From the NCBI RefSeq assembly GCF_000317085.1, contig NC_019702.1:526394-590393 (forward strand): a DNA stretch of 64,000 nucleotides, written 5' to 3'. Source of the stretch: Synechococcus sp. PCC 7502. GTDB taxonomy: Bacteria; Cyanobacteriota; Cyanobacteriia; Pseudanabaenales; Pseudanabaenaceae. The notes beneath the pieces are model-generated. The model saw only the letters and a list, made by a program, of their open reading frames with translations, was not told the origin of the DNA and made no database searches. The translations under genes were made by a program, and so were the position numbers. This document shows, piece by piece, positions 9,579-19,960 of the stretch (position 1 is its first letter; every line of letters begins with the position of its first letter).

Positions 9579-10625
9579 CTACATAGGGGAGATACAAGTG
9601 CAGTTACGCCCTAAGTTTTTAGCACGGTACAAAGCATAGTCTGCTTGTTTAAGGAGATTATAGGTATCTTGGTTATTTGACTTATCAGCGATCGCAATCC
9701 CAATACTCACAGTTATATCCAGACTTAAATCTAGGTCTTGTAAATTAATACTAATGGGACGATTGGCGATCGATTGCCTAATTACCTCTGCTAACTCTAA
9801 CGCTGGGGCAGCCTCTAAATCTGGAGTAATGCAAAGAAACTCTTCCCCCCCATACCGATATAAGAGACTATCCGCTCTGCTACTATTTTGGAGCCGTCCA
9901 GCGATCGCTTTTAAGACTTCATCTCCTACTAAGTGTCCATAGTGATCATTTACCAGCTTAAAGTGATCAAGGTCAATCATCATCAAACTAATACACTTAT
10001 GCTCTGTATGACCGATGAGAGTATCTGAGACCAAGCTTTCTAATAATTTTGGCAATCCCTCATCCATAGCTCTACGATTGAGCAGATTGGTAAGTTGATC
10101 AGTTAATGATAAAGATGCTAATAATTCATTGCGGGCTAATAATTTTTGATTGGCTCTTGCCAAAGACTTTGCCATTAGACTAATTCGCAGTCCCGCCCTT
10201 ACCCTAGCTCTAAGTTCATAGGGATTAATCGGCTTGGTTAAAAATTCATCGGCACCAGCATCTAGCCCCAAAACCCGATAATCAATCTCAGAATGGGCAG
10301 TCAGCAGAATGAAGTATGACACCCTTAAATCGGGATACTCAAGATTGGCTTTAACCCTTTCACACAGAACCACTCCAGAAATATCTGGCATTGCCCAATC
10401 ACAAATAATTAAATCAGGTTGCACTTCTATAATTAACTTCCAGCCAATTTCTCCGTTAGCAGCAGTTTCAACCCTATAACCTTCAGAGCTTAGATGCTTG
10501 CATGTTAGCTTTAATAAAACTGGATCATCATCAATTACTAAAATTCTGAGTGGATCGCGTCTGGCATCATATCTTAAGCTTTGCACAGCATGAATTTGTT
10601 CATTATTCGTAGATGGCACTTGCAT
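9579..10625 (-). CDS. Response regulator with REC and GGDEF domains (diguanylate cyclase)
   Basis: Residues 25-150 form a receiver domain (ILVIDDDPVLLKLTC, phospho-acceptor Asp in IICDWAMPDISG, LTAHSE, and Lys in EFLTKPI). The rest is a GGDEF domain with LTDQLTNLLNRRAMDE and an active GGEEF signature, so it should make cyclic di-GMP when phosphorylated. The inhibitory RxxD site reads RADS, so product inhibition may be weak or absent. The frame opens three codons earlier at a TTG (10634); I prefer the ATG at 10625. The ORF lies upstream of no partner kinase; its neighbour is the HTH/acetate-kinase-like ORF. Confidence 0.88.
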   Translation of the reverse strand: MQVPSTNNEQIHAVQSLRYDARRDPLRILVIDDDPVLLKLTCKHLSSEGYRVETAANGEIGWKLIIEVQPDLIICDWAMPDISGVVLCERVKANLEYPDLRVSYFILLTAHSEIDYRVLGLDAGADEFLTKPINPYELRARVRAGLRISLMAKSLARANQKLLARNELLASLSLTDQLTNLLNRRAMDEGLPKLLESLVSDTLIGHTEHKCISLMMIDLDHFKLVNDHYGHLVGDEVLKAIAGRLQNSSRADSLLYRYGGEEFLCITPDLEAAPALELAEVIRQSIANRPISINLQDLDLSLDITVSIGIAIADKSNNQDTYNLLKQADYALYRAKNLGRNCTCISPM

Positions 10626-10767
10626 TATTGACAAATTCAGAGGCTAGTGTTGATAAACGTTCATAAACCTAACTCCTAATCATAATACCCTCTTAGTAAT
10701 TCACAAGTGTCACTGTTGTATAAATTTATTATCTTGATTACTTGATTGCTCCGTTCTTAGTGAAAGA

Positions 10768-11751
10768 TCAAGTTTTTTTGGTGTGAATAACCAGTACCCT
10801 CACTTTAGATTTCTTGGTAGCAATATCTAGGTCTACAGGATCATTCTGATTTTCTGCTAGGTCAAGTTCTAAGCCCAAAAACTTTAAAGAATGACAAACA
10901 AGTTCACGGACAATCTCTGAGTTTTCACCTAATTCAGCAGTAAAGACTAGCGCATCCATACCACCTAAAATCATCAGCATCGAACCAAGGCATGATCGCA
11001 ACCGATGAACATAAATATCTAATGCCTGTTTTGCCCGTGAATTATCGGTATCCATTGCATCTGCATCTTCCAAGACCTTAGAAGTACTCACCACACTTGA
11101 TTGATTACCTGTTTCTAGCTCAACTTCTAACTTAACAGTGGCAGAAGTAGCATCAGTTCCATTTTCCTCCCGCATCATTTGATATAAAACACTTGTATCA
11201 ATCGATCCAGAACTGTAATCGATCATTAAACCTTCTAAAGGAGTAAATCCTGTAGCTGTATCAATGACCTCCCCATTATGTACAGCAGCAAGGGAACAAC
11301 CTTTATCTAAATTACAAGTGATCAATCGTAACTCCTTCAAATCACGATTTAAAACTTCAGCAGCCCTTTCTGCAGAATATTGATGGGTACTTTCATTAAG
11401 CCCATAATGGCGTTTATCAATTTCTGTAGGAGAGCAGGGAGATTTGGAAATTATAGAAAGCGCAGCAATATTTTTAGCATTTGAAGAATTCACTAGTTCC
11501 ATATCACTTTCATCACTGGGTTCAGCAGGTGGATCAGCAGCTATATCTCGCCAGTCTAAGTCTAATTTTGCACAAATTTCAAAAAAGGTATAACGCTCAA
11601 TTGGTTTCCCGCCAAAAAATCGCCAAATTGGTTGCCGTGTTTTGATGCCAATTTCAATCGCAAGAAACTCTTGAGTCCAGCCTTTAGTATCAAACTGTCG
11701 CCTAGCCTTTTTAATTCCCGCCTCTGATGCTTTTAATGACCGCTTAGATAT
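10768..11751 (-). pseudogene. Chimeric ORF: N-terminal HTH domain joined to a degenerate acetate kinase C-terminal half
   Basis: One uninterrupted frame holds two modules. The first 75 or so residues (RSLKASEAGIKKARRQF, then GWTQEFLAIEIGIKTRQPIW and FEICAKLDLDWRDIA) look like the HTH module that heads NACHT-type and other cyanobacterial proteins. From about residue 110 the sequence follows acetate kinase (LKELRLITCN, GFTPLEGLM, DIYVHRLRSCLG, GGMDALVFTAELGENS). The CHLGNG loop is CNLDKG and the Arg of GTRSGD is Ser, and the N-terminal half of the kinase is missing, so catalysis is unlikely. The codon at the expected start, six bases after AGGAG, is ATA (11749-11751). An internal ATG at 11502 would drop the HTH. 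Whether it is expressed is unknown. Confidence 0.65.
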
Positions 11752-11984
11752 AAAAAACTCCTGTTCCTAATTCTCTAAATCTATACTAGCCAAATCTAAT
11801 AAATCAAAACATATATATTTGTAATAAACTCAAGCATCTGTAAGGGAAGTATAAAAGTTTGGAATCTAATGTATAAGTCTAGGATTTAACTTATTTCTAA
11901 TGGTTCATGATTAGAGGATATATTACTCCATTTAATTAGCTCTATTTTTATAACGGGAACGAAGTAATTTGATTAACCAAATAA
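11752..11984. other. Intergenic region without a gene
   Basis: This 233-base AT-rich stretch separates the HTH/acetate-kinase-like ORF from the TPR gene, both on the minus strand. I see no open frame of note and no strong hairpin. The Shine-Dalgarno-like AGGAG that decides the start of the HTH ORF lies at its left edge (about 11758-11762, minus strand). Confidence 0.5.
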
Positions 11985-12806
11985 TTAGCTAGTGCTGCTT
12001 GATTGCAACTTTAAAAAATTATTCAGGGCATTAGTAAGTTTAGGGGGCCATCGACGGATTTTGCTTACCCATTCAATATCTTGATAGCGGGGGTCGGTTT
12101 TAGGAACTGAAACCCAATTACTTTCAGCCTCCCCTGTCTTTTTTTGTTCCCATAATAGGGCTGTGAAAGCTGCACGCATATCGACAAAGTTGGGATATTT
12201 GCGTAATAAATTTTTTATGGTTTTTTCTGCTTGCTTAACATCACCAGTTTCGTAAAGGGCAAGGGCATAGTTGGCACGGGCAAGGGCATAATTGGGTTCA
12301 ATTTCAAAGGACTCTTTAAAGTCTGCGATCGCTTCATTCCACTTACCTAAACTAGCTAGGGCATTACCCCGATTATTATAAGCATCGGCATCTTGGGGAT
12401 CGAGAGCTAGGACTTTATTGTAGTCAGCGATCGCCGCTTCGGGCTGGTTTAAAAATTGTAGTGTGGCACCACGATTTAAGTAAGGATCGGGGGCAGAGGG
12501 AGCAAGTTCAATGGCTTTGGTATAGTCAGCGATCGCCTCTTGCAGACGATTTTGGCTAGATTTAGCGTTACCACGATTACTCCATGCTGCGGCATTATCA
12601 GGAAATTGTTCGATGATTTCTGTCCAAAAGGTTTCCGCTTGGCTAAATTTACCTTGATTGGTGGCAGTGATGGCTTTAATTGCCAATTCATCAAGAATTA
12701 TTTGGCTGGGATTTTGAGTTGGATTTTTAGGTTCGGCAGCGATCGCAGGTGTAGTTAAAAGAATTGATAAAAATACGGTCAGAAGAGTTTGTAGAAAGTG
12801 ACGCAT
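11985..12806 (-). CDS. Secreted or periplasmic TPR-repeat protein
   Basis: The 273-residue protein starts with a clear signal peptide (positive MRH, a hydrophobic stretch to about residue 20, and TPAIAA before the likely cleavage). At least four TPR units follow, for example AAAWSNRGNAKSSQNRLQEA, PDPYLNRGATLQFLNQPEAA and ADAYNNRGNALASLGKWNEA. TPR arrays mediate protein-protein contacts; the partner is not identifiable. The C-terminal part lacks further repeats. Homologues with this layout are common in cyanobacteria and usually of unknown role. Confidence 0.85.
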   Translation of the reverse strand: MRHFLQTLLTVFLSILLTTPAIAAEPKNPTQNPSQIILDELAIKAITATNQGKFSQAETFWTEIIEQFPDNAAAWSNRGNAKSSQNRLQEAIADYTKAIELAPSAPDPYLNRGATLQFLNQPEAAIADYNKVLALDPQDADAYNNRGNALASLGKWNEAIADFKESFEIEPNYALARANYALALYETGDVKQAEKTIKNLLRKYPNFVDMRAAFTALLWEQKKTGEAESNWVSVPKTDPRYQDIEWVSKIRRWPPKLTNALNNFLKLQSSSTS

Positions 12807-12842
12807 GGTTAATCTTGTTCTAGGCTTTTAATTAAATTTGTT

Positions 12843-12877
12843 AATAAATCTGGTCAATAAATCTGGTCAATAAATCT
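12843..12877. repeat. Short 13-bp tandem repeat at the 3' end of mazG
   Basis: The unit AATAAATCTGGTC occurs twice in tandem and a third time in part. It spans the mazG stop codon at 12854 and may reflect replication slippage. Confidence 0.7.
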
Positions 12878-13558
12878 ATGATTAGCCGTCTGGAGAGCAG
12901 CAAAGGCATCTAGTTTATGGTTGCGGGCTAGGGCAATTAAATCAAATAATAAATCGCCTAGTTCTAATTCTAATTGCGATCGTTGATTGGGGTCATTATT
13001 ACCTACATTAAGATCAAGATGCTCTAGGGATTGTTGAAAGTGTTGCCAAATTGGTTCTATATCTTTGGCAGTATAACTACTGGCTATTTGGGTTTTGTCG
13101 ATAATTTTTGTGGTTGCCATAATTGGCGGTAAAGTTCGAGTATAGCGATGCAGTTTATCGTTGAGATTATATTCTCCTTTTTCTGCGGCTTTTATTTGCT
13201 CCCAATTTTGATGAATCTCTGTTAGGCTTTCAACTTGCAAATCGGTGAAAACATGGGGATGACGGCGGATCAGTTTTTGGCTAATGCCTTGGGCAACTTC
13301 AGTAATGGTAAATTGATTATTGTCGCTGGCAATTTGTGCCTGTAAAACCACCTGTAAGAGTAAATCTCCTAATTCTTCGGCGATCGTGTCGGTATCCTGA
13401 CTACGAATAGCATCAACAACTTCATACGCCTCTTCAATAATGTAAGGAATTAAAGTTTCTGGAGTTTGAGCTAAATCCCAAGGACATCCACCATCGGGCG
13501 ATCGCAACTTAGCTACGACTTCTAATAATTCCTGTAAAGCCGAGAGTTTTGCATTCAT
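12854..13558 (-). CDS. mazG: Nucleoside triphosphate pyrophosphohydrolase MazG
   Basis: The protein has 234 residues and the tandem MazG layout. The N-terminal half has LRSPDGGCPWDLAQT, then the metal-binding EEAYEVVDAI and EELGDLLLQVV. The C-terminal half repeats the EExxE/ExxD theme in a weaker form with LELGDLLFDLIALAR. It hydrolyses NTPs to NMP and pyrophosphate, which is linked to nucleotide sanitation and ppGpp control. The ATG at 13558 is the natural start. It is divergent from the phosphorylase-like gene. Confidence 0.92.
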   Translation of the reverse strand: MNAKLSALQELLEVVAKLRSPDGGCPWDLAQTPETLIPYIIEEAYEVVDAIRSQDTDTIAEELGDLLLQVVLQAQIASDNNQFTITEVAQGISQKLIRRHPHVFTDLQVESLTEIHQNWEQIKAAEKGEYNLNDKLHRYTRTLPPIMATTKIIDKTQIASSYTAKDIEPIWQHFQQSLEHLDLNVGNNDPNQRSQLELELGDLLFDLIALARNHKLDAFAALQTANHRFIDQIY

Positions 13559-13635
13559 TGTAATTATATTTGGGGCAAAGGGATAATTTTGCTATCTTTA
13601 ATTTAGCGAATTTAGCGCAGTTTGGATAATCAGCT

Positions 13636-14331
13636 TTGTCTAATCAAATCCCTAGCTCCCATCAAACCTCCGATCAAAAATTAAACACTTTAATTCTGGT
13701 ACCCCAAGGAGCCGAGTATCAAGCTGTAGTTAAAGGTCTAAAACATTACCTAAATCCTCAGCAAATTTTACCTATACCCATAGGCTGCGTTGCTGTTGGT
13801 AAATATTTAGAAACCCTCACTAATCCTCAGCAATTTACGCAGGTGATCCTGATGGGCTTGTGTGGCAGTTTAAATCCCAACCTGAAGGTGGGAGATATTG
13901 TCGTCTATGCCCAATGCTTTGATCTAAGTAGTGGCAATATTTTGGAATGTGAATTTAAACCTAAAATTAGTAATAAATTTACTGTGGTTAAGTCTGTAAC
14001 TAGCGATCGTCTAATCTATCTAGCTGCCGAAAAACAAAATCTTTACAAGGATACTAATGCTGATGTTGTTGATATGGAAGGATTTGCGGTTGTTAATTTT
14101 TTTCGTAAGTTAAATATCCCCGTAGGCATGATTCGCGTAGTTAGTGATGATTCTGGGCATGATTTACCAAATTTAGAACAGGCGATCGATCAAAATGGCA
14201 ACTTGAAACCTTGGCAGTTAGCGATCGCTTTAATCAAACAACCCCATGCCGCCCTGAGATTAATTAGTGGTTCCTTAATGTCTTTGCGAGTGCTTTCTCA
14301 AATTTGTTTAATCAATTCTTTAATCAGCTAA
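13636..14331 (+). CDS. Nucleoside phosphorylase/MTAN-like family protein
   Basis: The 231-residue protein fits the PNP_UDP_1 fold: LILVPQGAEYQAVVKGL at the N-terminus, a glycine-rich ILMGLCGSLNPNLKVGDIVVY, and the substrate-binding DVVDMEGFAVVNFF near residue 140. The late RVVSDDSGHDLP is where the catalytic acid lies in this fold. It may cleave a nucleoside (methylthioadenosine/SAH-like), but the substrate cannot be assigned. The start is TTG at 13636; no ATG is available upstream of the conserved core. Its 3' end overlaps the convergent WD40 gene by 12 bases. Confidence 0.75.
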   Translation: MSNQIPSSHQTSDQKLNTLILVPQGAEYQAVVKGLKHYLNPQQILPIPIGCVAVGKYLETLTNPQQFTQVILMGLCGSLNPNLKVGDIVVYAQCFDLSSGNILECEFKPKISNKFTVVKSVTSDRLIYLAAEKQNLYKDTNADVVDMEGFAVVNFFRKLNIPVGMIRVVSDDSGHDLPNLEQAIDQNGNLKPWQLAIALIKQPHAALRLISGSLMSLRVLSQICLINSLIS

Positions 14332-15330
14332 AGTCCAAATTTTTACTGTAAAGTCCGCCGATGCAGTTGCTAAAAGCTTACCGTTAGGACTAAAGCCCAA
14401 ACCGATCACCCAGTCCTTATATCCGGTTAATTTTGCTAACTCCTGCCCCTCTAAATTCCAAATCCGCACCGTTTGATCTTGAGAAGTCGTTGCCAGATAT
14501 TTGCCATCGGGACTAAATGCCACATTCCGAACTACGCCTGTATGTCCTTTGAATTCTTGGATCAGTTTCCCATTCAAATCCCAGAGCCTCGCTGTTTGAT
14601 CCGAAGATGCGGTTGCCAAATATTTACCATCGGGACTGAAAACCACCGATCGAACCCAATCCTTATGCCCTTTCAGTTCGGTAATTAATTTGCCATTAAT
14701 ATCCCACAGTCTAGCGGTTCCATCTGCCGATGCCGTTGCTATATATTTACCATCGGGGCTAAAAGCTGCTGCCCATACTAACCCCTGATGCCCCAGAAAA
14801 TTTGTAATTACTTGCCCTTGGCGATTCCATAACTTAGCGGTGAGGTCGGAAGAAGCGGTTAAAACTAAACTACCATCAGGACTAAAATTCACAGAAGTAA
14901 CCCAGTCTTTATGCCCCTTAAATTGACTAATTAACTTACCATTAACGCTCCAGATTCGAGCAATGCCATCCTGCGATCCTGTTAAAACCTGAGTGCCATC
15001 AGGACTAAATTTACTGCTCCAAATAATGCTGTCATCTTGCTTTAGTTCGATCGCTTTACCTGTGCTGCGATTCCAAATTTTGGTGGAGCCATTGGAAGAC
15101 GAAGTGACAAGATAGTTACCATCGGGACTAAAATCTACACTCAGAGCACTGGTACTATGTGCCTGAAATTGTGATTGTAGAGAAACTGTCAGCTTTGAAA
15201 TTTGCGATGGAATTTGGGCTTGAACTGGGTTTTGAATTATTTTTTGAATTGGTGTTTGACCTGATGGAATTTGCCCAACTTGAAGTATGGCGATCGCTGG
15301 AATAGAGATAACAAGACTAGGAATAGACAT
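14320..15330 (-). CDS. WD40 protein forming one seven-bladed beta-propeller
   Basis: After about 55 residues with a hydrophobic, possibly signal-like N-terminus, seven WD40 repeats follow to the C-terminus. Each has the form GHxxxVxxVxFSPDGKxLATASxDxTxxLWD; the last ends KIWT. Seven blades make one complete propeller, so this is likely a small scaffold or periplasmic binding protein. No enzymatic domain is attached, unlike many cyanobacterial WD40 proteins. Blades four to six are most alike, which suggests recent repeat homogenisation. The function is unknown. Confidence 0.88.
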   Translation of the reverse strand: MSIPSLVISIPAIAILQVGQIPSGQTPIQKIIQNPVQAQIPSQISKLTVSLQSQFQAHSTSALSVDFSPDGNYLVTSSSNGSTKIWNRSTGKAIELKQDDSIIWSSKFSPDGTQVLTGSQDGIARIWSVNGKLISQFKGHKDWVTSVNFSPDGSLVLTASSDLTAKLWNRQGQVITNFLGHQGLVWAAAFSPDGKYIATASADGTARLWDINGKLITELKGHKDWVRSVVFSPDGKYLATASSDQTARLWDLNGKLIQEFKGHTGVVRNVAFSPDGKYLATTSQDQTVRIWNLEGQELAKLTGYKDWVIGLGFSPNGKLLATASADFTVKIWTLAD

Positions 15331-15422
15331 TTAACTATATTACTGCACTAAAAAGCGGAAACTGGCAGACATCACGATAATATATTGATCATCATTTATT
15401 AAAATTTCCTTAATACAACTCC

Positions 15423-16295
15423 ATGCTAACCGATAGCGATCGCGTACAGGTTTTAAGCGAAGCATTACCCTACATTCAAAAATTTGTGGGACGGACAATT
15501 GTGGTCAAGTACGGTGGTGCTGCCATGAAAGAAGAAGAACTGCGCCAAAAAGTAATCCGAGATGTAGTGTTTATGACCTCCGTAGGCATTCGTCCCGTGT
15601 TGGTGCATGGCGGAGGACCTGAAATTAATGTCTGGCTAAGCAAGCTCAATATTGAACCGCAGTTTATTAACGGGTTACGGGTTACCGATGCTGCCACAAT
15701 GGAAGTAGTAGAAATGGTGCTGGTGGGTCGAGTTAATAAACAAATCGTCGAATTGATTAACCTTGAAGGCGGATCGGCAGTGGGACTATGTGGCAAGGAT
15801 GGCAACCTAATTCGAGCTAGACCTCAAGGAAATGAAGCTATAGGTTTTGTCGGTGAAGTAGCAGGAATTGATACTAAGTTACTACATACCCTAATTAAGG
15901 CGGGGCATATTCCCGTGATTTCCAGTGTTGCCTGCGATGAGACAGGTCAGGCATATAATATCAATGCTGATACCGTAGCGGGAGAAATAGCTGCTGCCCT
16001 TGGTGCCGAAAAACTGATCCTGCTTACGGATATTCCCGGTATCCTTGAAGATCGCTATAACCCAGATAGCTTAATTCGCAGTATTGATATTCAACAGGCA
16101 AGGGAGCTAATTCAGCAGGGCGTGGTAAATGGTGGCATGATTCCCAAGGTACAGTGTTGTGTGCGATCGCTGGCTCAAGGTGTAAAAACAGCCCATATTA
16201 TTGATGGCAGAGTTCCCCATTCTTTACTGTTGGAAATATTTTCCGATGGTGGAGTTGGTTCCATGCTAGTGGCATCAGACTATACATCTGACTAG
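15423..16295 (+). CDS. argB: Acetylglutamate kinase
   Basis: The 290-residue kinase catalyses the committed step of arginine synthesis and in cyanobacteria is activated by the PII protein. Seen are [37 protein letters not shown], the [12 protein letters not shown] segment and [11 protein letters not shown]. The C-terminal [15 protein letters not shown] completes the amino-acid kinase fold. The start ATG at 15423 is preceded by an AT-rich region. argG of the same pathway lies about 21 kb away at 37051. Confidence 0.96.
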   Translation: MLTDSDRVQVLSEALPYIQKFVGRTIVVKYGGAAMKEEELRQKVIRDVVFMTSVGIRPVLVHGGGPEINVWLSKLNIEPQFINGLRVTDAATMEVVEMVLVGRVNKQIVELINLEGGSAVGLCGKDGNLIRARPQGNEAIGFVGEVAGIDTKLLHTLIKAGHIPVISSVACDETGQAYNINADTVAGEIAAALGAEKLILLTDIPGILEDRYNPDSLIRSIDIQQARELIQQGVVNGGMIPKVQCCVRSLAQGVKTAHIIDGRVPHSLLLEIFSDGGVGSMLVASDYTSD

Positions 16296-16427
16296 ATAAA
16301 TGTGGCTAGATAAATGCTGCGGTCTAGGTCTCAGGTTTTTGGTAAGATTTGCAAGGAATTACACGAATTTTGGAATATCTTGTGAATATCAGCTATTTTA
16401 ACCTAGCCCCCGTTATATATAACTAAT

Positions 16428-18521
16428 ATGCAGGGTATAAGCATTAGTCGCATTACTCTATTGTTAGCGATCGCCGCAATGGGGGTAGGGATAGTCCTAA
16501 GTATCCAGTTTCTGATTAATCCTTTTTCCTTACCTTGGGTCGAACTAGATCAACCTGCAACAATAGCTCAAACCTTAAGTTCTATTCAAACCCTAGATCA
16601 AGTTAAAGCCGAGTTATTAGACTCTCAATTTTTGCTTGGTGATCAACCCCTAATACTGAAGGATAATTTTCAGGTTTATCCAGTTTTAGATAAAGACTCG
16701 AAGGCAATTCGACAAATTAGAATTTATCAAACCCTAGGAGCTGATTTGTGGCAACAGCAAAAAAAGTTTAGATTAATTAAACAAACGGAAGTTACCGAAC
16801 TAGAAGAAGCATTTATTAAAGCCCCATCTCTAAAATATCAAGCTCATCCTCCCCAAATTAAGGAAGGCAATACTTTAGCTCTGACTCAACTCCAATCCAT
16901 TCCATCTATTAATGGCGAAGCTCCCAGTCAAGGGCTGTGGTTTATGGCGATCGGTAAACTCAAAGAAGGAGTATATGGTCGAGTATTTTCCTATATGCCC
17001 AATCAAGCTATCAATATGGAACTGGAATGGACAAATCCTAACGGTAAAATACCCCACTGGCAAAGATTTCTCACCCTCCAAAATCCCGAACCTGATTTAG
17101 TTATCGATCAAACCCAAAACTTAGACCCACGGTTTTTAGTTTTTCGCCTTGAGGCTACCACTAATTCTACTAATCCCCTCCAGTTTCGTACCTTGAATCT
17201 CCATGAGGCTCCAGCTATGCCTAAGATTTATAGTGATGCCTTAGTTTTGGCAAGTGGTGGATTATGGTCACCTGCCTTAGCAAAATTTGAGTCCTTAAAA
17301 GCTGATTTGCAAGCTAAAAATGACCAGTGGGAACCAGTAATCCAAGAACAGTACGACCTCATTCGCTACCATGCCCAGATTACCGCCGATTTAGCGCAAA
17401 ATCTTGATGCCGATTATGGGATGAACTCCTTGGCTCTAGCTATGAATGGACAGTGGGTCGAAGCTTTCCAAAATTTGCAAGGGTCTGAGTTTGTTGCCAA
17501 AAGTGTTATAGATACCTTAGCAACCAAGGCAGGAAATATATGGCTAAGGGTAGATGCGGCTTTGGCAGTGGAACCGATCCCAGAAATAGTGCTATGGGGC
17601 AGCGTAATTGTACTGCAATGGGATGATTTACCTACGGCTGAACAATGGCTGCGATCGCATTGGCAATTTCCCAAACGAGATGTTTCTGAAGCGATTAGCC
17701 TATTACAAAGATTAGACTTAGCTCCCTTAGGCATAGACCCGCAGCAGTTTATCGGCACCATACAATTATTGGGCAACTCGACCGATCGCCCATGGCAAAT
17801 TACCCCGCCGCCTTTACTGGATGGACAAACTTGGTATGAGGTAGATATTTCCGTAATTCGGGATCAAGAAGTATGGCGGAATGCCCCGTTTCCTAAATTG
17901 GCAAAAAGATCGAAGTTAATGATCTGGAAGGCTTTGGGACTAGAAACCAATAATATCCTCACCGTAGATGTCCCCAATAGGGAGGGAGAAACCATAGATT
18001 TAATAGCTCAGTCAATTTGGGTAGGTGAAGATGGGCAAATTAAGCTTTTGGCAACGGGTGCGCCAGAGTTAGGGCAGAGTTTAACCAATGCTTTGGGGTT
18101 AGTAAAGGGCGGTAATATCTTTTTTGAGGCACGTGGCACCTACGATACCTTAGGTAATTTAAATTCAGGGGTGTTTGACCAAATTTCCCGAACTATCTAT
18201 CAGCAATTGTCAGCTTACGGCAAAGTATCAGTTAGTGAGGCGGAATTAAGCCAAAAACTATCACGGTGGTCACTAGAACAGGTCAATCTCCAAACTAAAA
18301 CTAGTAAAGACATATTATTAAAAATTGATCGAGACAAAGTTGATCTGGGCGATCGCTCTTATCCTATAGTCATGATCTTTAGTAAAAATGGTGATTTATT
18401 ATTTGAGGACATTTCCCCTAGTGCGCCAAATCAATGGGTAGCATTACTTCCCGGTGCCGAACCCCAAAAGATTTTAGTCAAAACCAATGGTAATTATCAA
18501 AGCCTAGCTTTAACACCCTAA
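16428..18521 (+). CDS. Membrane-anchored protein of unknown function
   Basis: I do not recognise this 697-residue protein. It has one strong N-terminal membrane segment (about residues 9-31) with a large soluble remainder, so it is probably anchored with the bulk outside the cytoplasm. No motif or repeat is clear; the middle region ([16 protein letters not shown] and onwards) is mostly helical. Its stop overlaps the lipB start as TAATG, which suggests translational coupling. The region before it (16296-16427) has a palindrome GTTATATATAAC at about 16411 that could serve as a promoter element. Confidence 0.75.
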   Translation: MQGISISRITLLLAIAAMGVGIVLSIQFLINPFSLPWVELDQPATIAQTLSSIQTLDQVKAELLDSQFLLGDQPLILKDNFQVYPVLDKDSKAIRQIRIYQTLGADLWQQQKKFRLIKQTEVTELEEAFIKAPSLKYQAHPPQIKEGNTLALTQLQSIPSINGEAPSQGLWFMAIGKLKEGVYGRVFSYMPNQAINMELEWTNPNGKIPHWQRFLTLQNPEPDLVIDQTQNLDPRFLVFRLEATTNSTNPLQFRTLNLHEAPAMPKIYSDALVLASGGLWSPALAKFESLKADLQAKNDQWEPVIQEQYDLIRYHAQITADLAQNLDADYGMNSLALAMNGQWVEAFQNLQGSEFVAKSVIDTLATKAGNIWLRVDAALAVEPIPEIVLWGSVIVLQWDDLPTAEQWLRSHWQFPKRDVSEAISLLQRLDLAPLGIDPQQFIGTIQLLGNSTDRPWQITPPPLLDGQTWYEVDISVIRDQEVWRNAPFPKLAKRSKLMIWKALGLETNNILTVDVPNREGETIDLIAQSIWVGEDGQIKLLATGAPELGQSLTNALGLVKGGNIFFEARGTYDTLGNLNSGVFDQISRTIYQQLSAYGKVSVSEAELSQKLSRWSLEQVNLQTKTSKDILLKIDRDKVDLGDRSYPIVMIFSKNGDLLFEDISPSAPNQWVALLPGAEPQKILVKTNGNYQSLALTP

Positions 18522-19207
18522 TGCGGCATAGATGTTTAGTTTATCAATGCGATCGCCCAGTTCCTTATCTGCAGGCATGGAGATGGCAGCAACAATTGGT
18601 AAAATTACGCCAACAGGAGCAAATCGAAGATGTTTTAATAATTTTAGAGCATCCATCGGTTTATACCTTAGGGCAGGGTTCCAGTTGGGAGTTTGTTAAA
18701 TTTGATCCGCAGCGATCGGACATTGAATGGCATCAAATCGAACGGGGAGGAGAGGTAACTTACCATGCGCTGGGGCAGTTAGTGGCTTATCCAATCTTAA
18801 ATCTGAAAAACCATCAACAGGATTTACATTGGTATCTACGACAGTTAGAAGCAGTAATTATTAGAGTTTTGGGTAGCTATGGCATTAATGGCGAACGAAT
18901 CACAGGATTAACGGGTGTATGGGTCGATGGTAAAAAAATTGCCCAAGTGGGAATCAAAGTTAGTAAATGGGTAACTATGCATGGGTTATCCCTGAATGTA
19001 AATATGGATATGACAGGATTTGGGCAAATTGTGCCTTGTGGCATCAGCGATCGCCAAGTTTGTCAACTGCAAGAATTTATCCCTACCATCAACCTAGAAA
19101 CAGTGACACAAAGACTGATCGATGCTTTTACGGAGGTGTTTGCTCTTGACGTAGTGATGACTCCTATCCCTTTTCAACTATTTTGTGACACGACCGAATA
19201 TCGGTGA
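18521..19207 (+). CDS. lipB: Octanoyl-[acyl-carrier-protein] transferase LipB
   Basis: The 228-residue enzyme moves octanoyl groups from ACP to lipoate-dependent enzymes. Family signatures are [48 protein letters not shown] with the conserved Lys, MHGLSLNVN, and the catalytic Cys in [11 protein letters not shown]. The ATG overlaps the previous stop by one base. The 3' end overlaps a convergent small gene by 44 bases. Confidence 0.93.
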   Translation: MRHRCLVYQCDRPVPYLQAWRWQQQLVKLRQQEQIEDVLIILEHPSVYTLGQGSSWEFVKFDPQRSDIEWHQIERGGEVTYHALGQLVAYPILNLKNHQQDLHWYLRQLEAVIIRVLGSYGINGERITGLTGVWVDGKKIAQVGIKVSKWVTMHGLSLNVNMDMTGFGQIVPCGISDRQVCQLQEFIPTINLETVTQRLIDAFTEVFALDVVMTPIPFQLFCDTTEYR

Positions 19208-19703
19208 TGACTAAAATGCCAGATTCATAGTCAGAGGCTTTATTATAAAATGGTATTAACTTTTCCTTAATGTATTCTTTTGCTTTATCTAAATCCCAAT
19301 CCCAAGCTATTGTTTGTTTGCCTTCCAAGTAGCTCCACCTAATACTTAAATCCTCTTTTAATATTTCTGGTAGTTTTTGGGAAACTTCTCTTACCTCTGA
19401 TGGATACAAATAAGAAGCATGAAATTCATTGTTTTCAATATTGTGACATCCCATCAAAGCATTGATTAGTAAAAATTCTTTCCCCTCCATATCATGAGAA
19501 ATGATAAAAGATGGCATAGCAAAATTTTCGCTTCCTGATAATAAAAGATGAAGGTTTGCCATCCAATCTTCCCCACGAGTTTCTAATTCAGGGAAATAGT
19601 CAATACTATCCGCCCAAAAAAATTTAACAGCCTCAAACCCAGTCTCTTCTATTTCTTGAATGAAGTATGAGGAAATAAGAATGGCTCCATATCCCATAGA
19701 CAT
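19164..19703 (-). CDS. DUF1877-like protein
   Basis: The 179-residue soluble protein starts [14 protein letters not shown]; a good Shine-Dalgarno (AGGAG) lies eight bases before the ATG at 19703. The open frame extends to 19760, but those extra residues have no ribosome site. Its size, the acidic N-terminal part and the C-terminal [22 protein letters not shown] recall the DUF1877 (YfbM) family, which has no known function. The assignment is tentative. Convergent overlap with lipB means the last 14 codons are shared antisense. Confidence 0.55.
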   Translation of the reverse strand: MSMGYGAILISSYFIQEIEETGFEAVKFFWADSIDYFPELETRGEDWMANLHLLLSGSENFAMPSFIISHDMEGKEFLLINALMGCHNIENNEFHASYLYPSEVREVSQKLPEILKEDLSIRWSYLEGKQTIAWDWDLDKAKEYIKEKLIPFYNKASDYESGILVITDIRSCHKIVEKG

Positions 19704-19805
19704 AGCTAAACTCCTAACTCTTTTTACCAAGCAGTATTGTGAATTTAAGCTGCCACACAATCATCTTTAATAACTACTCCTTTCCCATTAAAAGATTAGG
19801 TATTG

Positions 19806-19819
19806 GGGGCGTTTGCCCC
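19806..19819. other. Small G+C hairpin in an intergenic region
   Basis: GGGGC and GCCCC are separated by four bases. The hairpin lies 5' of both flanking genes and has no U-run, so it may be a short repeat rather than a terminator. Confidence 0.3.
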
Positions 19820-19960
19820 TAAGAAGAGGTTGCCCTCCATTTAATTAGCACATGAATATTTATGGACTTACAGAATTTTAAACAGATTTTTAATAAATTG
19901 AGCCACGATTAGTAAATCCAATAGGCTAAAATGCGATCTTAGGTTATTAATGAATAAACC

